From: Rhodoblastus sp963727035
GTDB taxonomy: Bacteria > Pseudomonadota > Alphaproteobacteria > Rhizobiales > Beijerinckiaceae
Direction of reading: 5' to 3'
DNA: 64,000 bases
Assembly: GCA_963727035.1 (NCBI GenBank)
Contig: CAVSEY010000003.1
Coordinates: 62,001 to 126,000, forward strand
Made by a program: the position numbers and the translations under genes. Positions 43,353-52,938 of the stretch are shown in pieces (within the stretch, counting starts at the first letter, position 1; each line of letters starts with the position of its first letter). The notes below the pieces were generated by a model. That model did no database searches. It was not told the DNA's origin and was given only the letters and a program-made list of their open reading frames with translations.

Positions 43353-43708
43353 TCCATTTCCTCCCTGCCGGCCTGTTCCTGCTATCATCCCCGTCGCTGG
43401 CCAGCGGTTCGCTTGTCGTTGAACGACGGAGAGCAACGGCCGCGCTTCGCCTTTTCGCCCATCGGGGAACGGCGGACGCGGGCGCCCTGCCGCTTCTATA
43501 CTTCAATGAATGCGAATATGTCTATCCTCCAATATAAAAAAAGCGACAAGCGAGGGAGCCGTTCATTGCGCGCCGCCAAGTCCCTGGCCTCTTGCAAAAA
43601 ATCCGGCTTTTTGCCTATGAGGTCGCGACGCCCGCGCGGCGGTGGGCGAAGCTCGTCGCGGGCATCCCTCTTTCAAACCCGCCACCGCGCCTTCGACGGA
43701 CGAGGACC
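43353..43708. promoter_or_regulatory. Divergent promoter region of qmoA and the CLC gene
   Basis: 356 bases. The AT-rich part, 43497-43552, stands out in GC-rich DNA. On the minus strand it contains CATATTCGCATTCATTG and, closer to qmoA, TATAGA at 43502-43497 region as a possible -10. CATATTCG also occurs (minus strand) at the sat promoter. No firm promoter can be assigned. Confidence 0.35.
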
Positions 43709-45100
43709 ATGACTCGCTCTTTCCGAATCGACCTCCGCCGCCTGCGCACGAGCCTGCTGATGTGGCTTTCGGCCCGGCATTGGAGGCGGCAAACCGTGTT
43801 TTTTGGCGGCGGACTGGCGGTCGGCGCCGCCGCGGTGGCGCTGGCCAAGGGCGCCGACGCGGCGCAATGGGCGCTCGAGCGGATTTTATCCTGGTGGCCG
43901 ACCGCTCCGCTGGTGATCACGCCGCTCGGCTATGCTCTCGCGGCTTATGTGACCATGCGCTGGTTCAACGGCGCCCAGGGCTCCGGCATTCCCCAGATCA
44001 TCGCCGCCAACGAACTCCCTTCCACGTCGAAGACCCGTAGCGACATGGTGTCGATGAAAGTGGCGATCGGCAAGGCCTTTCTCCTCATTTTCCTGCTGGT
44101 CTGCGGCGCCTCGATCGGGCGCGAAGGCCCAAGCGTCCAGATCGGCGCGGCGCTGATGCTCGTCGCCGGCCGGCTTGGCGGCATTCGCCGCGAGGGCGCG
44201 CTGCTGCTCGCCGGCGGCGCGGCGGGCGTCGCCGGGGCCTTCAACACGCCGCTCGCCGGCGTGGTTTTCGCCATCGAGGAACTCGGGCGCCGTTACGAGC
44301 AGCGCACCAACGGCACGGTGATTCTCGCCGTCCTGCTCGCCGGCGTCGCCTCGGTCATGCTCGCCGGGAATTACACTTATTTCGGCAAGTCGACCGCCAA
44401 TCTCAGCGGCTGGCCGGACGTTCTCGCCGTGGTGGTCTGCGGCGTCGCCGGCGGGGCCCTGGGCGGCCTGTTCAGCCAGGCGCTGGTCTGGGGGATCGTC
44501 AGTCTTCCCCGCCTTTGGGGCGGCTGGACCGCCGGAAAGATCGCTCTTTTCGCGGGCGCCTGCGGGCTGATCGTGGGCGTCATCGGGCTGGCCACGGGAG
44601 GAGCGACTTTCGGGACAGGCTATTCCCAGGCGAAGGACATCATTCAGGGCGCCAGCCAACTGCCCTGGTCTTTCGGCCCTCTCAAACTGATCGTCACCCT
44701 GCTCTCCAGCATGTGCGGCATTCCCGGCGGATTGTTCGCTCCCTCGCTTTCGGCCGGCGCCGGCTTCGGGCATGCGCTCGAGCCTTTGTTGCCGATCGTC
44801 CCGCCCGCGACCGTCGCGCTGCTGGGCGTCGTCGGCTATTTTTCCGGGGTGGTGCAGTCGCCGCTGACGGCTTTCGTCATCGTCATGGAAATGACGGGCG
44901 ACCACAACATGATGCTGCCCCTGATGGCGACGAGCCTCCTCGGCTACGCCGTGTCGCGGATGGTGTGCAAATATCCGATCTATCACGCCATCGCCCATTC
45001 CATGGTCGCGAAGGCCAGCGTGAGCGAGGGGTTGACCAGCCGGCGCGCCAGTTCGGACGACGAGGACGAATCCTCGGAAGAGCGCCGAGCGCTCATGTGA
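43709..45100 (+). CDS. CLC-type chloride channel/antiporter
   Basis: 463 residues from ATG 43709. Selectivity-filter motifs are complete: GSGIPQ, GREGPSVQIG with the gating glutamate, and GIPGGLFAPSL. The internal proton glutamate is present in FAIEEL, indicating a Cl-/H+ exchanger instead of a passive channel. Roughly 11 membrane helices. The C-terminal tail is acidic (SSDDEDESSEE) with no CBS pair. It faces qmoA divergently; a role in anion or proton balance during sulfate handling is speculation. Confidence 0.92.
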   Translation: MTRSFRIDLRRLRTSLLMWLSARHWRRQTVFFGGGLAVGAAAVALAKGADAAQWALERILSWWPTAPLVITPLGYALAAYVTMRWFNGAQGSGIPQIIAANELPSTSKTRSDMVSMKVAIGKAFLLIFLLVCGASIGREGPSVQIGAALMLVAGRLGGIRREGALLLAGGAAGVAGAFNTPLAGVVFAIEELGRRYEQRTNGTVILAVLLAGVASVMLAGNYTYFGKSTANLSGWPDVLAVVVCGVAGGALGGLFSQALVWGIVSLPRLWGGWTAGKIALFAGACGLIVGVIGLATGGATFGTGYSQAKDIIQGASQLPWSFGPLKLIVTLLSSMCGIPGGLFAPSLSAGAGFGHALEPLLPIVPPATVALLGVVGYFSGVVQSPLTAFVIVMEMTGDHNMMLPLMATSLLGYAVSRMVCKYPIYHAIAHSMVAKASVSEGLTSRRASSDDEDESSEERRALM

Positions 45101-45104
45101 CAAA

Positions 45105-45128
45105 ATTGCAATATTTTGATATTGCGAT
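45105..45128. promoter_or_regulatory. 24-bp AT-rich inverted repeat before the DUF202 gene
   Basis: ATTGCAATAT (45105-45114), TTTG, ATATTGCGAT (45119-45128): arms match at nine of ten positions. It resembles the core CAATATTG of the palindrome at the aprB promoter. Located four bases after the CLC stop and 73 before the DUF202 start. It could be a regulator operator for the DUF202/SulP genes. Confidence 0.5.
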
Positions 45129-45201
45129 ATGAAATCGCATTCAGTCCAGGACGTCGCCCGCACCGGCAAGCGGCAACCTGGCGTTGGGGAGAACAGAGCC
45201 G

Positions 45202-45573
45202 TTGAGCAAACTGCCCTATGAAAATTTCAGCGCCCATGAATTCATCTTGCGCGACTGGCTGGCCCTGGACCGAACCGTTCTGGCGAACGAGCGCACCTTT
45301 CTCGCTTATGGGCGCACGTCATTGGGGCTGTTTCTCACCGGCGTGACCCTGATCAAGGTGTTCAAATCGGATTTCGCCATCGGAACGGGCTGGGTTTTCG
45401 TCTTCGTGGCCATTGGCGTCTTCATTTACGGTTTCCGCCGCTTCCGCAAGATGCAGAGCCATTACCGCGGGCTGTCGGCTCTCGAGGAGAAAATTCTTCC
45501 GGGGGAATTGGAACGGGAGTTCGCCATCGAGGCGGCGATGGAAAAAGAACGAGCGGAGGCGCCGTCGGCATAG
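45202..45573 (+). CDS. DUF202 (YidH-like) small membrane protein
   Basis: 123 residues from TTG 45202, with GGGGAGA about nine bases upstream. The LANERTFLAYGRTSLGLFLTG motif defines DUF202; the protein has two membrane helices (about 43-60 and 66-84) and a charged coiled end. Biochemical function unknown. It precedes the SulP gene by 202 bases; DUF202 and SulP genes are often found close. Confidence 0.82.
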   Translation: MSKLPYENFSAHEFILRDWLALDRTVLANERTFLAYGRTSLGLFLTGVTLIKVFKSDFAIGTGWVFVFVAIGVFIYGFRRFRKMQSHYRGLSALEEKILPGELEREFAIEAAMEKERAEAPSA

Positions 45574-45775
45574 GCTGAATTGCGCGCGGATGTCGCGGTC
45601 GCGGCGCCGCCTCAAAAAAATGGCCGGCCGTCGCGATTCCCGTTTGGCCCGCGACGCGGTAACGAATATGAAGTGAGCCAATCGAATCAAGGGACGGCGC
45701 GGCTATACCGGGCGCCGCGACGCCCTGTCGGGATTCCGACGACCAACAAACCGGCGGGAGGTTCGAATTTCAACC

Positions 45776-47617
45776 ATGTCGCAGGCTGACGCAGCTTCCG
45801 CGCGCCGGTTCGGACCGGCGACGATCTTCCCCTTCCTGACCTGGGGCCCGCTGTTTTCCGGCGCGCAAATGCGGGCCGACCTTCTCGCCGGCGTGACTGG
45901 CGCGCTGGTCGTGCTGCCGCAGGGCGTCGCCTTCGCCACCATCGCCGGCATGCCGCCGCAATATGGCCTCTACGCCAGCATCGTCCCGACGATCATCGCC
46001 GCTTTGTTCGGCTCATCCCGCCATCTGGTGGCGGGGCCGAGCACCACGGCCTCGCTCGTGCTCTTCGCCTCGCTCTCCGCCTTCGCCACCGTCGGCAGCC
46101 AGCATTATGTCGAACTGGCGATCACACTGGCCGCCATGACCGGAATCATGGAGCTGGCTCTGGGCCTCTTCCGCCTCGGCGCGCTGGTCAATTTCATCTC
46201 CCATACCGTCGTGGTCGGCTATACCGCGGGCGTCGGCATTCTGATCATGACGACGCAGATGCGCAATTTTCTCGGGCTTCATATTCCACGCACCAGCATT
46301 TTCGTCGAAGCGGTGATCGGCACGATCCGCGCGGCGCCGACCCTGTCCATCGAAGTGACCATCGTCGCCCTGATCACCCTCGCCGCCGGCGTCATTTCGC
46401 GCCGCCTCACCGCAAAAGTGCCCTATATGATCCCGGCGATTCTGGCCGGCTGCTTCGCCGGCGTGATCGCCAATCTGATCATCCCGAACTCGGTCTCGAC
46501 TGTCGGCGCGCTGCCCCGGACATTGCCGCCGCTCTCGGCGCCGAGCTTCGACCCCGCGACCTTGTCGATGCTGCTGCCGACCGCGCTCGCCATCGCGATT
46601 TCGGCGCTCAACGAAGTGGTGTCGATCGGCCGGGCGCTGGCCATCCGCTCGGAGCAGAGGCTCGACATCAATCAGGAATTCATCGGACAGGGCCTCGCCA
46701 ATCTCATCGGCTCGTTCTTCTCCGGCTATGTCGTCTCCGGCTCGTTCAACCGCAGCGCGCTCAATTATGAATCGGGCGCGCGCACCCCGGTTTCCGCGGT
46801 GTCCGCCGGCCTGATTCTCGCGGCCGTCCTGGTCTTTGCCGCGCCGCTCGCCGCTTATCTGCCCCATGCCGCCATGGCCGCCTCGCTGGAACTGGTCGGC
46901 TGGAGCCTGATCGACCGCAGAAGCCTGCGCGGCATCTGGCGCAGCGGCTGGGCCGAGCGCGGCGTGCTGCTCGCCACCATCGGCGTCGCTCTGTTCATCC
47001 AGATTCAGGCGGCGATCCTCGCCGGCGTCGCCTTGTCGCTGGTGGTCTATCTCTATCGCACGTCCAACCCGCATTTGCGGCCGCGCGTCCCCGATCCCGC
47101 CGACGAAAACCGCAAATTCGTCGACGCCGGCCCCGGCAAGCCGGAATGCCCGCAATTCCGCCTCGCCCGCCTCGACGGCTCGATTTATTTCGGCGCCGTC
47201 AACGCTTTCCGCGACGCGCTCAACGCCTTCGAACGCGAAAGGCCGAACTGCAAGCGCTACGGGATCATCATGCGCGGCGTGAATTTCATCGATCTCGCCG
47301 GCGCCGAGGCGCTGGCCATCGAAACGCGGCGGCTGCGCGCCAACGGCGGCGACCTTTTTCTGATCAACATCAAGGAACGGCCGCTGGAATTTCTCGAAAA
47401 GGGCGGCTATGTCGATCAAATCGGCCGCTCGAACATTTTCCTCGGCAAGACCCGCGCGCTGACGGAAATCTCCAAAAAGCTCGACCATGACATCTGCAGC
47501 CGCTGTTCGCTGCGGGTGTTCAAGGAATGCGCGCTCTATGGCCTCGCGCGGCCGGAGGAGAACGTCGCGCCAGGCGCCGCCCCATCCGCCGCGGCGCCTG
47601 CGTCGGGACAAGCGTGA
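45776..47617 (+). CDS. SulP-family anion transporter with STAS domain
   Basis: 613 residues. Transmembrane domain with the 7+7 fold (start GVTGALVVLPQGVAFATIAGMPPQYGLYAS, the SulP signature), then a STAS domain at about 455-560 (RLDGSIYFGAVNAF...VNFIDLAGAEAL). A C-terminal extension has CSRCSLRVFKEC, four cysteines that may bind metal. Transports sulfate, bicarbonate or other anions. Near the apr/qmo module, sulfate import or export is the natural guess. GTG of engB overlaps its stop. Confidence 0.9.
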   Translation: MSQADAASARRFGPATIFPFLTWGPLFSGAQMRADLLAGVTGALVVLPQGVAFATIAGMPPQYGLYASIVPTIIAALFGSSRHLVAGPSTTASLVLFASLSAFATVGSQHYVELAITLAAMTGIMELALGLFRLGALVNFISHTVVVGYTAGVGILIMTTQMRNFLGLHIPRTSIFVEAVIGTIRAAPTLSIEVTIVALITLAAGVISRRLTAKVPYMIPAILAGCFAGVIANLIIPNSVSTVGALPRTLPPLSAPSFDPATLSMLLPTALAIAISALNEVVSIGRALAIRSEQRLDINQEFIGQGLANLIGSFFSGYVVSGSFNRSALNYESGARTPVSAVSAGLILAAVLVFAAPLAAYLPHAAMAASLELVGWSLIDRRSLRGIWRSGWAERGVLLATIGVALFIQIQAAILAGVALSLVVYLYRTSNPHLRPRVPDPADENRKFVDAGPGKPECPQFRLARLDGSIYFGAVNAFRDALNAFERERPNCKRYGIIMRGVNFIDLAGAEALAIETRRLRANGGDLFLINIKERPLEFLEKGGYVDQIGRSNIFLGKTRALTEISKKLDHDICSRCSLRVFKECALYGLARPEENVAPGAAPSAAAPASGQA

Positions 47618-48366
47618 GCTGTTTTGAACTGCAAATCCAGCGCGTGGAATTGGGCGGGAGCCGGGACATTTCCTTGACCGACGATGAAACAGGGCCGGAT
47701 TTCGCCGAAATCGGCCGCAAACTCTTCGCCCAGCCGTGCGAATTCGTCTGGGCGGCGGAAAAAATCGGCGATCTGCCGCCGATGGGGCCGGTGGAAATCG
47801 CTTTCGCCGGCCGCTCCAATGTCGGCAAATCCTCGCTGCTCAACGCCTTGACCGGCCGCAATGCCCTGGCGCGGACCTCGCATACGCCGGGGCGCACCCA
47901 GCAGCTCAATTTCTTCGCCCTCGGCCCGGACCCCACGGCGCCCGTGCTGCGGCTGGTGGACATGCCCGGCTATGGCTATGCCGCCGTCTCCAAGGAGAAA
48001 ATCGCCGGCTGGACCAGGCTGATGCACGATTTCCTGCGCGGACGCGGCTCGCTCACCCGCGTTTTCGTGCTGGTCGACGGGCGCCACGGGATCAAGGACG
48101 CCGATCGCGACATGCTCAAGCGCCTGGATCAGGCGGCCCTGTCCTATCAAATCGTGCTCACCAAGCGCGACGAAGTGAAAAAGGGCCTGATCGAAACGAC
48201 CGTCGCCGAGACCAAAGCGATTCTGCGCGGCCATTCCGCCGCCCATCCCGACGTCATCTTCGTGTCATCGCGCCAGGGCGAAGGTCTGGCCGACTTGCGC
48301 GCCGCAGTCGCGCAGCTGCTCCATGAACGCGACAGAACGATTTTCGCGCCGACGCAAATCGGCTAA
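47614..48366 (+). CDS. engB: Ribosome-biogenesis GTPase YsxC/EngB
   Basis: 250 residues from GTG 47614, overlapping the SulP stop (GTGA); a GTG further in (47641) is an alternative. G1 GRSNVGKSS, G3 DMPGYG, G4 TKRDE and G5 SSR are all present. Needed for 50S assembly. In related genomes yidC comes before engB; here a SulP gene does, a local rearrangement by inference. argB follows after 43 bases. Confidence 0.93.
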   Translation: MSCFELQIQRVELGGSRDISLTDDETGPDFAEIGRKLFAQPCEFVWAAEKIGDLPPMGPVEIAFAGRSNVGKSSLLNALTGRNALARTSHTPGRTQQLNFFALGPDPTAPVLRLVDMPGYGYAAVSKEKIAGWTRLMHDFLRGRGSLTRVFVLVDGRHGIKDADRDMLKRLDQAALSYQIVLTKRDEVKKGLIETTVAETKAILRGHSAAHPDVIFVSSRQGEGLADLRAAVAQLLHERDRTIFAPTQIG

Positions 48367-48409
48367 ACAGCCCAAAATTCAACCATAGATTTCTTCAAGA
48401 GGCAGCATC

Positions 48410-49315
48410 ATGAGCGACACGCCGGCCACGACCGCCCCCTTGAGCCAAGCCGCCGCGATCGATCAGGCGCAAATCCTGATGCAGGCGCTGCCCCATATGC
48501 TGCATTACGACGACACCGTCGTGGTGGTGAAATATGGCGGCCACGCCATGGGCGACGAGGCGACCGCGCGCGATTTCGCCCGCGACATGGTCCTGCTCGA
48601 ACAATCCGGCGTCAATCCGGTGGTGGTCCATGGCGGCGGCCCGCAGATCGGGGCCATGCTCAAAAAGCTCGGCATCAAGTCGGAATTCGCCGACGGCCTG
48701 CGCGTGACCGACAAGGCCACGGTCGAAGTGGTCGAAATGGTGCTGGCGGGCTCGATCAACAAGCAGATCGTCGGCTTCATCAACAATGCCGGCGGGCGCG
48801 CCATCGGCCTGTGCGGCAAGGACGGCAACATGGTCACCGCCCGCAAGGTCGAGCGCAGCGACAGCGACGGCAAGCCCGCCGTCGATCTCGGCTTCGTCGG
48901 CGATCCCGCCAAGGTGGACGCGACCGTGCTGGAGCAGGTGCTGGGCCGGGAACTGATCCCCGTGCTGGCGCCGGTGGCGCTCGGCGCCGAGGGCGAGACC
49001 TATAATGTCAACGCCGACACTTTCGCCGGCGCCATCGCCGGGGCGCTTCGCGCCAAGCGCCTGCTGCTGCTGACCGACGTTCCCGGCGTCCTCGACAAGG
49101 ACAAGAATCTGATCAAGGAGCTGCGGATCAGCGAGATCCCGGCGCTGATCGCCGAGGGAACCATCACCGGCGGCATGATCCCCAAGGTCGAGACCTGCAT
49201 CTACGCCATCGAGCAGGGCGTCGAGGGCGTCGTGATCCTCGACGGCAAGATCCCCCACGCCGTGCTGATCGAACTTTTGACCGATCATGGCGCCGGCACG
49301 CTGATCACAAGGTGA
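48410..49315 (+). CDS. argB: Acetylglutamate kinase
   Basis: 301 residues. Second step of arginine synthesis, phosphorylating N-acetylglutamate. Amino-acid-kinase fold with YGGHAMGDE, HGGGPQIG, NADTFAGAIAGAL and GGMIPKVETC. ATG is preceded by AGAGGCAGC. The extended N-terminus typical of the arginine-inhibited hexameric type is present. Overlaps the following HAD gene. Confidence 0.96.
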   Translation: MSDTPATTAPLSQAAAIDQAQILMQALPHMLHYDDTVVVVKYGGHAMGDEATARDFARDMVLLEQSGVNPVVVHGGGPQIGAMLKKLGIKSEFADGLRVTDKATVEVVEMVLAGSINKQIVGFINNAGGRAIGLCGKDGNMVTARKVERSDSDGKPAVDLGFVGDPAKVDATVLEQVLGRELIPVLAPVALGAEGETYNVNADTFAGAIAGALRAKRLLLLTDVPGVLDKDKNLIKELRISEIPALIAEGTITGGMIPKVETCIYAIEQGVEGVVILDGKIPHAVLIELLTDHGAGTLITR

Positions 49316-50028
49316 CGGGCCGGCCTTCAACCGACTTGCGCGATCTGGCGGCCTTCCGCCGCGTCGACAGCTGGGTCTTCGACCTCGACAATACGCTCTA
49401 TCCGCCGCACAGCGATCTCTGGCCGCGGATCGACGCCCGCATCACGGCTTACATGATCGCGCTGTTCGGGCTCGACGGCCAATCGGCCCGCGCGTTGCAG
49501 AAACATTATTACCGCGTCTATGGCACGACGCTCGCCGGCCTGATCAGGGAATATGACGTGGCGCCGGACGAATTCCTGCATTTCGTCCATGACATCGACC
49601 GTTCCGCCCTCGATCCCAACCCGGCTTTGGCCAAGGCCATCGAGGCCCTGCCCGGCCGCAAGCTCATCCTCACCAACGGCTCCCACGGCCATGCGCTGGC
49701 CACCGCCAAACAGCTCGGGATCGACCATTTGTTCGAGGGCATGTTCGCCATCGAACACGCCGACTACCTGCCCAAGCCGCATCTCGAAACCTATCAGAAA
49801 TTTTTCGCGCGCCACGCGATCGAACCGTCACGCGCCGCCATGTTCGAGGACATTGCGCACAATCTCGCGGTTCCCCACGCCGCCGGCATGCTGACCGTCC
49901 TGGTGCGCCCGAAGGAAGGCGCCGAGGACCATCGCGAGGCCTGGGAAAAGCACGACGAGACGCCGCCCCATGTCGATTTCGTGACCGACGATCTGGTGGG
50001 TTTTCTGGAAGGCCTGCTCGAACCTTAA
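49312..50028 (+). CDS. HAD-family pyrimidine 5'-nucleotidase-like phosphatase
   Basis: 238 residues from GTG 49312 (GTGA overlap with argB). HAD motifs: DLDNTLYP with nucleophile aspartate, LTNGSHGHA, the conserved lysine in YLPKPH, and MFEDIAHN. Sdt1/Phm8-type nucleotidase, a regular neighbour of argB in Alphaproteobacteria. Ends in a four-base tail-to-tail overlap with the next gene. Confidence 0.9.
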   Translation: MTGRPSTDLRDLAAFRRVDSWVFDLDNTLYPPHSDLWPRIDARITAYMIALFGLDGQSARALQKHYYRVYGTTLAGLIREYDVAPDEFLHFVHDIDRSALDPNPALAKAIEALPGRKLILTNGSHGHALATAKQLGIDHLFEGMFAIEHADYLPKPHLETYQKFFARHAIEPSRAAMFEDIAHNLAVPHAAGMLTVLVRPKEGAEDHREAWEKHDETPPHVDFVTDDLVGFLEGLLEP

Positions 50029-50465
50029 GGCTCGACGCTTTCGCGCAGGCGAAACAGCAGGGCGCTGTCGATGAATTCATGCACCTCGACCACCGCGTCG
50101 CCTTCGAAGCGGATGAAGCTCAAGGCTTGCAGGACATTCTCGCGGCCGGTGCCGCGATGGCGCAGTTTCATTTCATGGCGGACGCAGGCCTGCTCGCCCT
50201 CGATCAGCATTTCGTGAAACCGGAAGGCCTTCTGCTCGAATTCGACCGAAAAGGCCTTGAGATAAGCGAGGATCGACTCCCGCCGGCAGCGCAGGCCGGC
50301 ATAGGCCCATCGCGCCTGGTCGCCGTTCAAGGTCCACTCGGCCTCGGGCGCGAACAAGGGCGCGAGGCGCGCGGGATCGCTGCGCCGGTCAAGCAGGGCC
50401 CCGACGACCCGCTCGAAATGCAGCCGCGTGATCTGGGGAGCCAGGCTTTCGCTGTTGCTGCTCAC
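50025..50465 (-). CDS. SnoaL/NTF2-like protein
   Basis: 146 residues, alpha+beta barrel of the SnoaL/ketosteroid-isomerase type (LFAPEAEWTLNG...YLKAFSVEFE...RHEMKLRHRGTG...FIRFEGDAVVEVHEFID). A small ligand-binding or isomerase fold with no clear substrate. No signal peptide. The stop overlaps the convergent HAD gene by four bases. Confidence 0.78.
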   Translation of the reverse strand: MSSNSESLAPQITRLHFERVVGALLDRRSDPARLAPLFAPEAEWTLNGDQARWAYAGLRCRRESILAYLKAFSVEFEQKAFRFHEMLIEGEQACVRHEMKLRHRGTGRENVLQALSFIRFEGDAVVEVHEFIDSALLFRLRESVEP

Positions 50466-50549
50466 TTTTCATCTCCGTCGCTTGCGCAAGAGAGGGGTCG
50501 AGCGGTTGAAGCAAGATGCGCGCCCATTCGGGCGCGCTTCGCAGAAAAA

Positions 50550-51569
50550 TCAGTTCTTGGCCTTGTCGACCAGCTTGTTCTTGCCGATCCACGGCATCAT
50601 CCCGCGCAGCCTGGCGCCGACTTCCTCGATCTGATGCGCGTCATTGACGCGGCGGACGCCTTTGAAGCGCGCAGCGCCGGCCTTGTATTCCTGCATCCAT
50701 TCCGAGGTGAACTTGCCGGTCTGGATGTCGGTGAGGACGCGCTTCATTTCCGCCTTGGTTTCAGGCGTGATGATGCGCGGGCCAGTGACATATTCGCCCC
50801 ATTCCGCCGTGTTGGAGATCGAATAGTTCATATTGGCGATGCCGCCCTCATAGATCAGGTCGACGATCAGCTTCACCTCGTGCAGACATTCGAAATAGGC
50901 CATTTCCGGGGCGTAGCCGGCCTCGACCAGGGTTTCGAAACCAGCGCGGATCAATTCGACCAGACCGCCGCAGAGCACGGCCTGCTCGCCGAACAGATCG
51001 GTCTCGCATTCTTCCTTGAAGGTCGTCTCGATGATGCCGGACCGGCCGCCGCCGATCGCCGAGGCATAGGACAGGCCGATGTCGTGGGCGTTGCCCGAGG
51101 CGTCCTGGTGGATCGCGATCAGGCAGGGCACGCCGCCGCCCTTGAGATATTCGCCGCGCACCGTATGGCCGGGACCCTTTGGGGCGACCATCAGCACGTC
51201 GATGTCCTTGCGCGGTTCGATCAAGGCGAAATGAACATTGAGGCCATGGGCGAACAGCAGCGCCGCTCCGGGACGGATATTATCGGCGATCTCGTTTTTG
51301 TAGATTTCGGCCTGGAGTTCGTCCGGCGTCAGCATCATCAGCACGTCGGCCCACTCGGCGGCCTCGGCGACGCTCATCACCTTGACGCCCTCGCTCTCGG
51401 CCTTCTTGGCGGTGGCCGAGCCCGGCCGCAGCGCGACCGCGATGTCCTTGACGCCGGAATCGCGCAGGTTCAGGACATGGGCGTGGCCCTGCGAGCCATA
51501 GCCGACCACGGCGACCTTCTTGCCCTTGATCAGGTTGATGTCGGCATCGCTATCGTAATAAACGCGCAT
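50550..51569 (-). CDS. ilvC: Ketol-acid reductoisomerase
   Basis: 339 residues from ATG 51569 (MRVYYDSDADI). Class I enzyme of branched-chain amino-acid synthesis, NADPH- and Mg-dependent. Rossmann motif VAVVGYGSQGHAH, with LRPGSATAKKAE specifying NADPH, and metal ligands in the DLFGEQAVLCGG and EMAYFECLHE helices. Upstream frame to 51773 has no family similarity. Monocistronic in this window. Confidence 0.96.
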   Translation of the reverse strand: MRVYYDSDADINLIKGKKVAVVGYGSQGHAHVLNLRDSGVKDIAVALRPGSATAKKAESEGVKVMSVAEAAEWADVLMMLTPDELQAEIYKNEIADNIRPGAALLFAHGLNVHFALIEPRKDIDVLMVAPKGPGHTVRGEYLKGGGVPCLIAIHQDASGNAHDIGLSYASAIGGGRSGIIETTFKEECETDLFGEQAVLCGGLVELIRAGFETLVEAGYAPEMAYFECLHEVKLIVDLIYEGGIANMNYSISNTAEWGEYVTGPRIITPETKAEMKRVLTDIQTGKFTSEWMQEYKAGAARFKGVRRVNDAHQIEEVGARLRGMMPWIGKNKLVDKAKN

Positions 51570-51693
51570 GGTGCTGCTTTCCGGTTTTGGGGCGCGGTCT
51601 CGCCGCCCGGGGAATTCGGATGACGCCTCATAAAGCCGGAAAATGGTCTCGTCAAAGGAAAGTGGGCGGCAAGGCGGCAAGCCGCCCGCCGCG

Positions 51694-52938
51694 TCACGAG
51701 AAGAAGCCCGCAAGGCCCGAATAGACGCCGAAACCGGCCGAGAGCGCGATGATCGCGGCGCAGAGCGCGGCATAGGCGCCGCGCAGGCGATAGGGCTCCG
51801 GCAGGCGGCGCGCCAGAAGGTAGAGAAAACCGAGAACCGTCGGCAGCAGCATGGCGTTCATGACCTGAACGCCGACGCTCAACGAAACCAGATTGGCGCC
51901 CGAAGCCACGGTCGCCGCGCAGCCGATGAGAACGACAGTATAGGCGCCATAAAACCAGGGCGCCTCGCGGGGGGAATGGTCCAGGCTGCAATTCACCTTG
52001 AGCGTTTCGCCCAAGGTGCGCGCCGCCGTGACCGTCACGACGATCGCCGCCACCAGGGCCGCGCCGGCAAGGCCGAGGCCGAACAGGAGCTTGCCCACGA
52101 ACCCGCCGAGAAAGGGGGTGATCGCTTCGGCGATCTGCTGCACCGTGTCGAGATTGCCGCTTTTTCCCGCCGCGCCCAGCGTGGCGGCGGTGGCGATCAG
52201 AATGGACGCCATGATGACCTGCGTCAGAATGGAGCCGAAGAAGGTGTCGAGGCGCGCCGCGCCCAGATTGGCCACGCCCAGCTTCTTCTCGACCACCGCG
52301 CTCTGCTGGAAAAACACCATCCAGGGCATGATGACGGCGCCGATATTGGCCGCGATCAGGTAGAGATATTTGGGATCGCGGAAGGGAATATCGACCGCCT
52401 GCGCCGCGATCGCGACGGGGTCGGGGCGCGCGAGGATCGCCACCGCGATGAACACCAGTTCGAAGGCGCCGACGCCAATGGCGATGCGTTCGACGCTCAG
52501 ATAGGAATGGGTATAGGCCATCAGCAGCAGGGCCGAGGCGACCAGGAACATGGTGAGCGGCGCGGACAGGCCCATCAGGGCGCCGACGCCGGCAAGCCCG
52601 GCCAGTTCCGAGAGCAGCGCGCCGGCGCAGCTGACCAGCAGGGTCAGGACCGAAAACCAGGCCCAGAATCGTCCGAAATGTTCTTCAATGAGTTGCGCAT
52701 GGCCCTGGCCGGTGACCAGTCCGAGCCGAACGGTCAGCTCCTGGACGATATAAAGGACGGGAATGAGCGCCAGTTGCAGCCAGAGCAGGCGATAGCCCCA
52801 GACGGCGCCGCTTTGCGCCGCGGTGATGACGCTGCCGGCGTCGGTGTCGGCGAGCATGACCACGAGGCCCGGCCCCGCGACCGCAAGGAAATTTCGCAGC
52901 CTTGCTCCGCGCGGCGTTGCTACGCTCAACTCGGTCAT
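51694..52938 (-). CDS. NRAMP-related metal transporter with altered metal-site motifs
   Basis: 414 residues, about 11 membrane helices. NRAMP fold (LAVAGPGLVVMLADTDAGSV start). Classical NRAMPs have DPGN in TM1 and MPH in TM6; here TM1 reads DTDAGS and TM6 reads GAVIMPWMVFF, so the key aspartate and methionine remain while Pro-Gly-Asn and His are changed. This suggests a divergent subfamily, perhaps with other metal selectivity (Mg-type NRAMP-related transporters show comparable changes). Substrate not assignable. Confidence 0.85.
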   Translation of the reverse strand: MTELSVATPRGARLRNFLAVAGPGLVVMLADTDAGSVITAAQSGAVWGYRLLWLQLALIPVLYIVQELTVRLGLVTGQGHAQLIEEHFGRFWAWFSVLTLLVSCAGALLSELAGLAGVGALMGLSAPLTMFLVASALLLMAYTHSYLSVERIAIGVGAFELVFIAVAILARPDPVAIAAQAVDIPFRDPKYLYLIAANIGAVIMPWMVFFQQSAVVEKKLGVANLGAARLDTFFGSILTQVIMASILIATAATLGAAGKSGNLDTVQQIAEAITPFLGGFVGKLLFGLGLAGAALVAAIVVTVTAARTLGETLKVNCSLDHSPREAPWFYGAYTVVLIGCAATVASGANLVSLSVGVQVMNAMLLPTVLGFLYLLARRLPEPYRLRGAYAALCAAIIALSAGFGVYSGLAGFFS

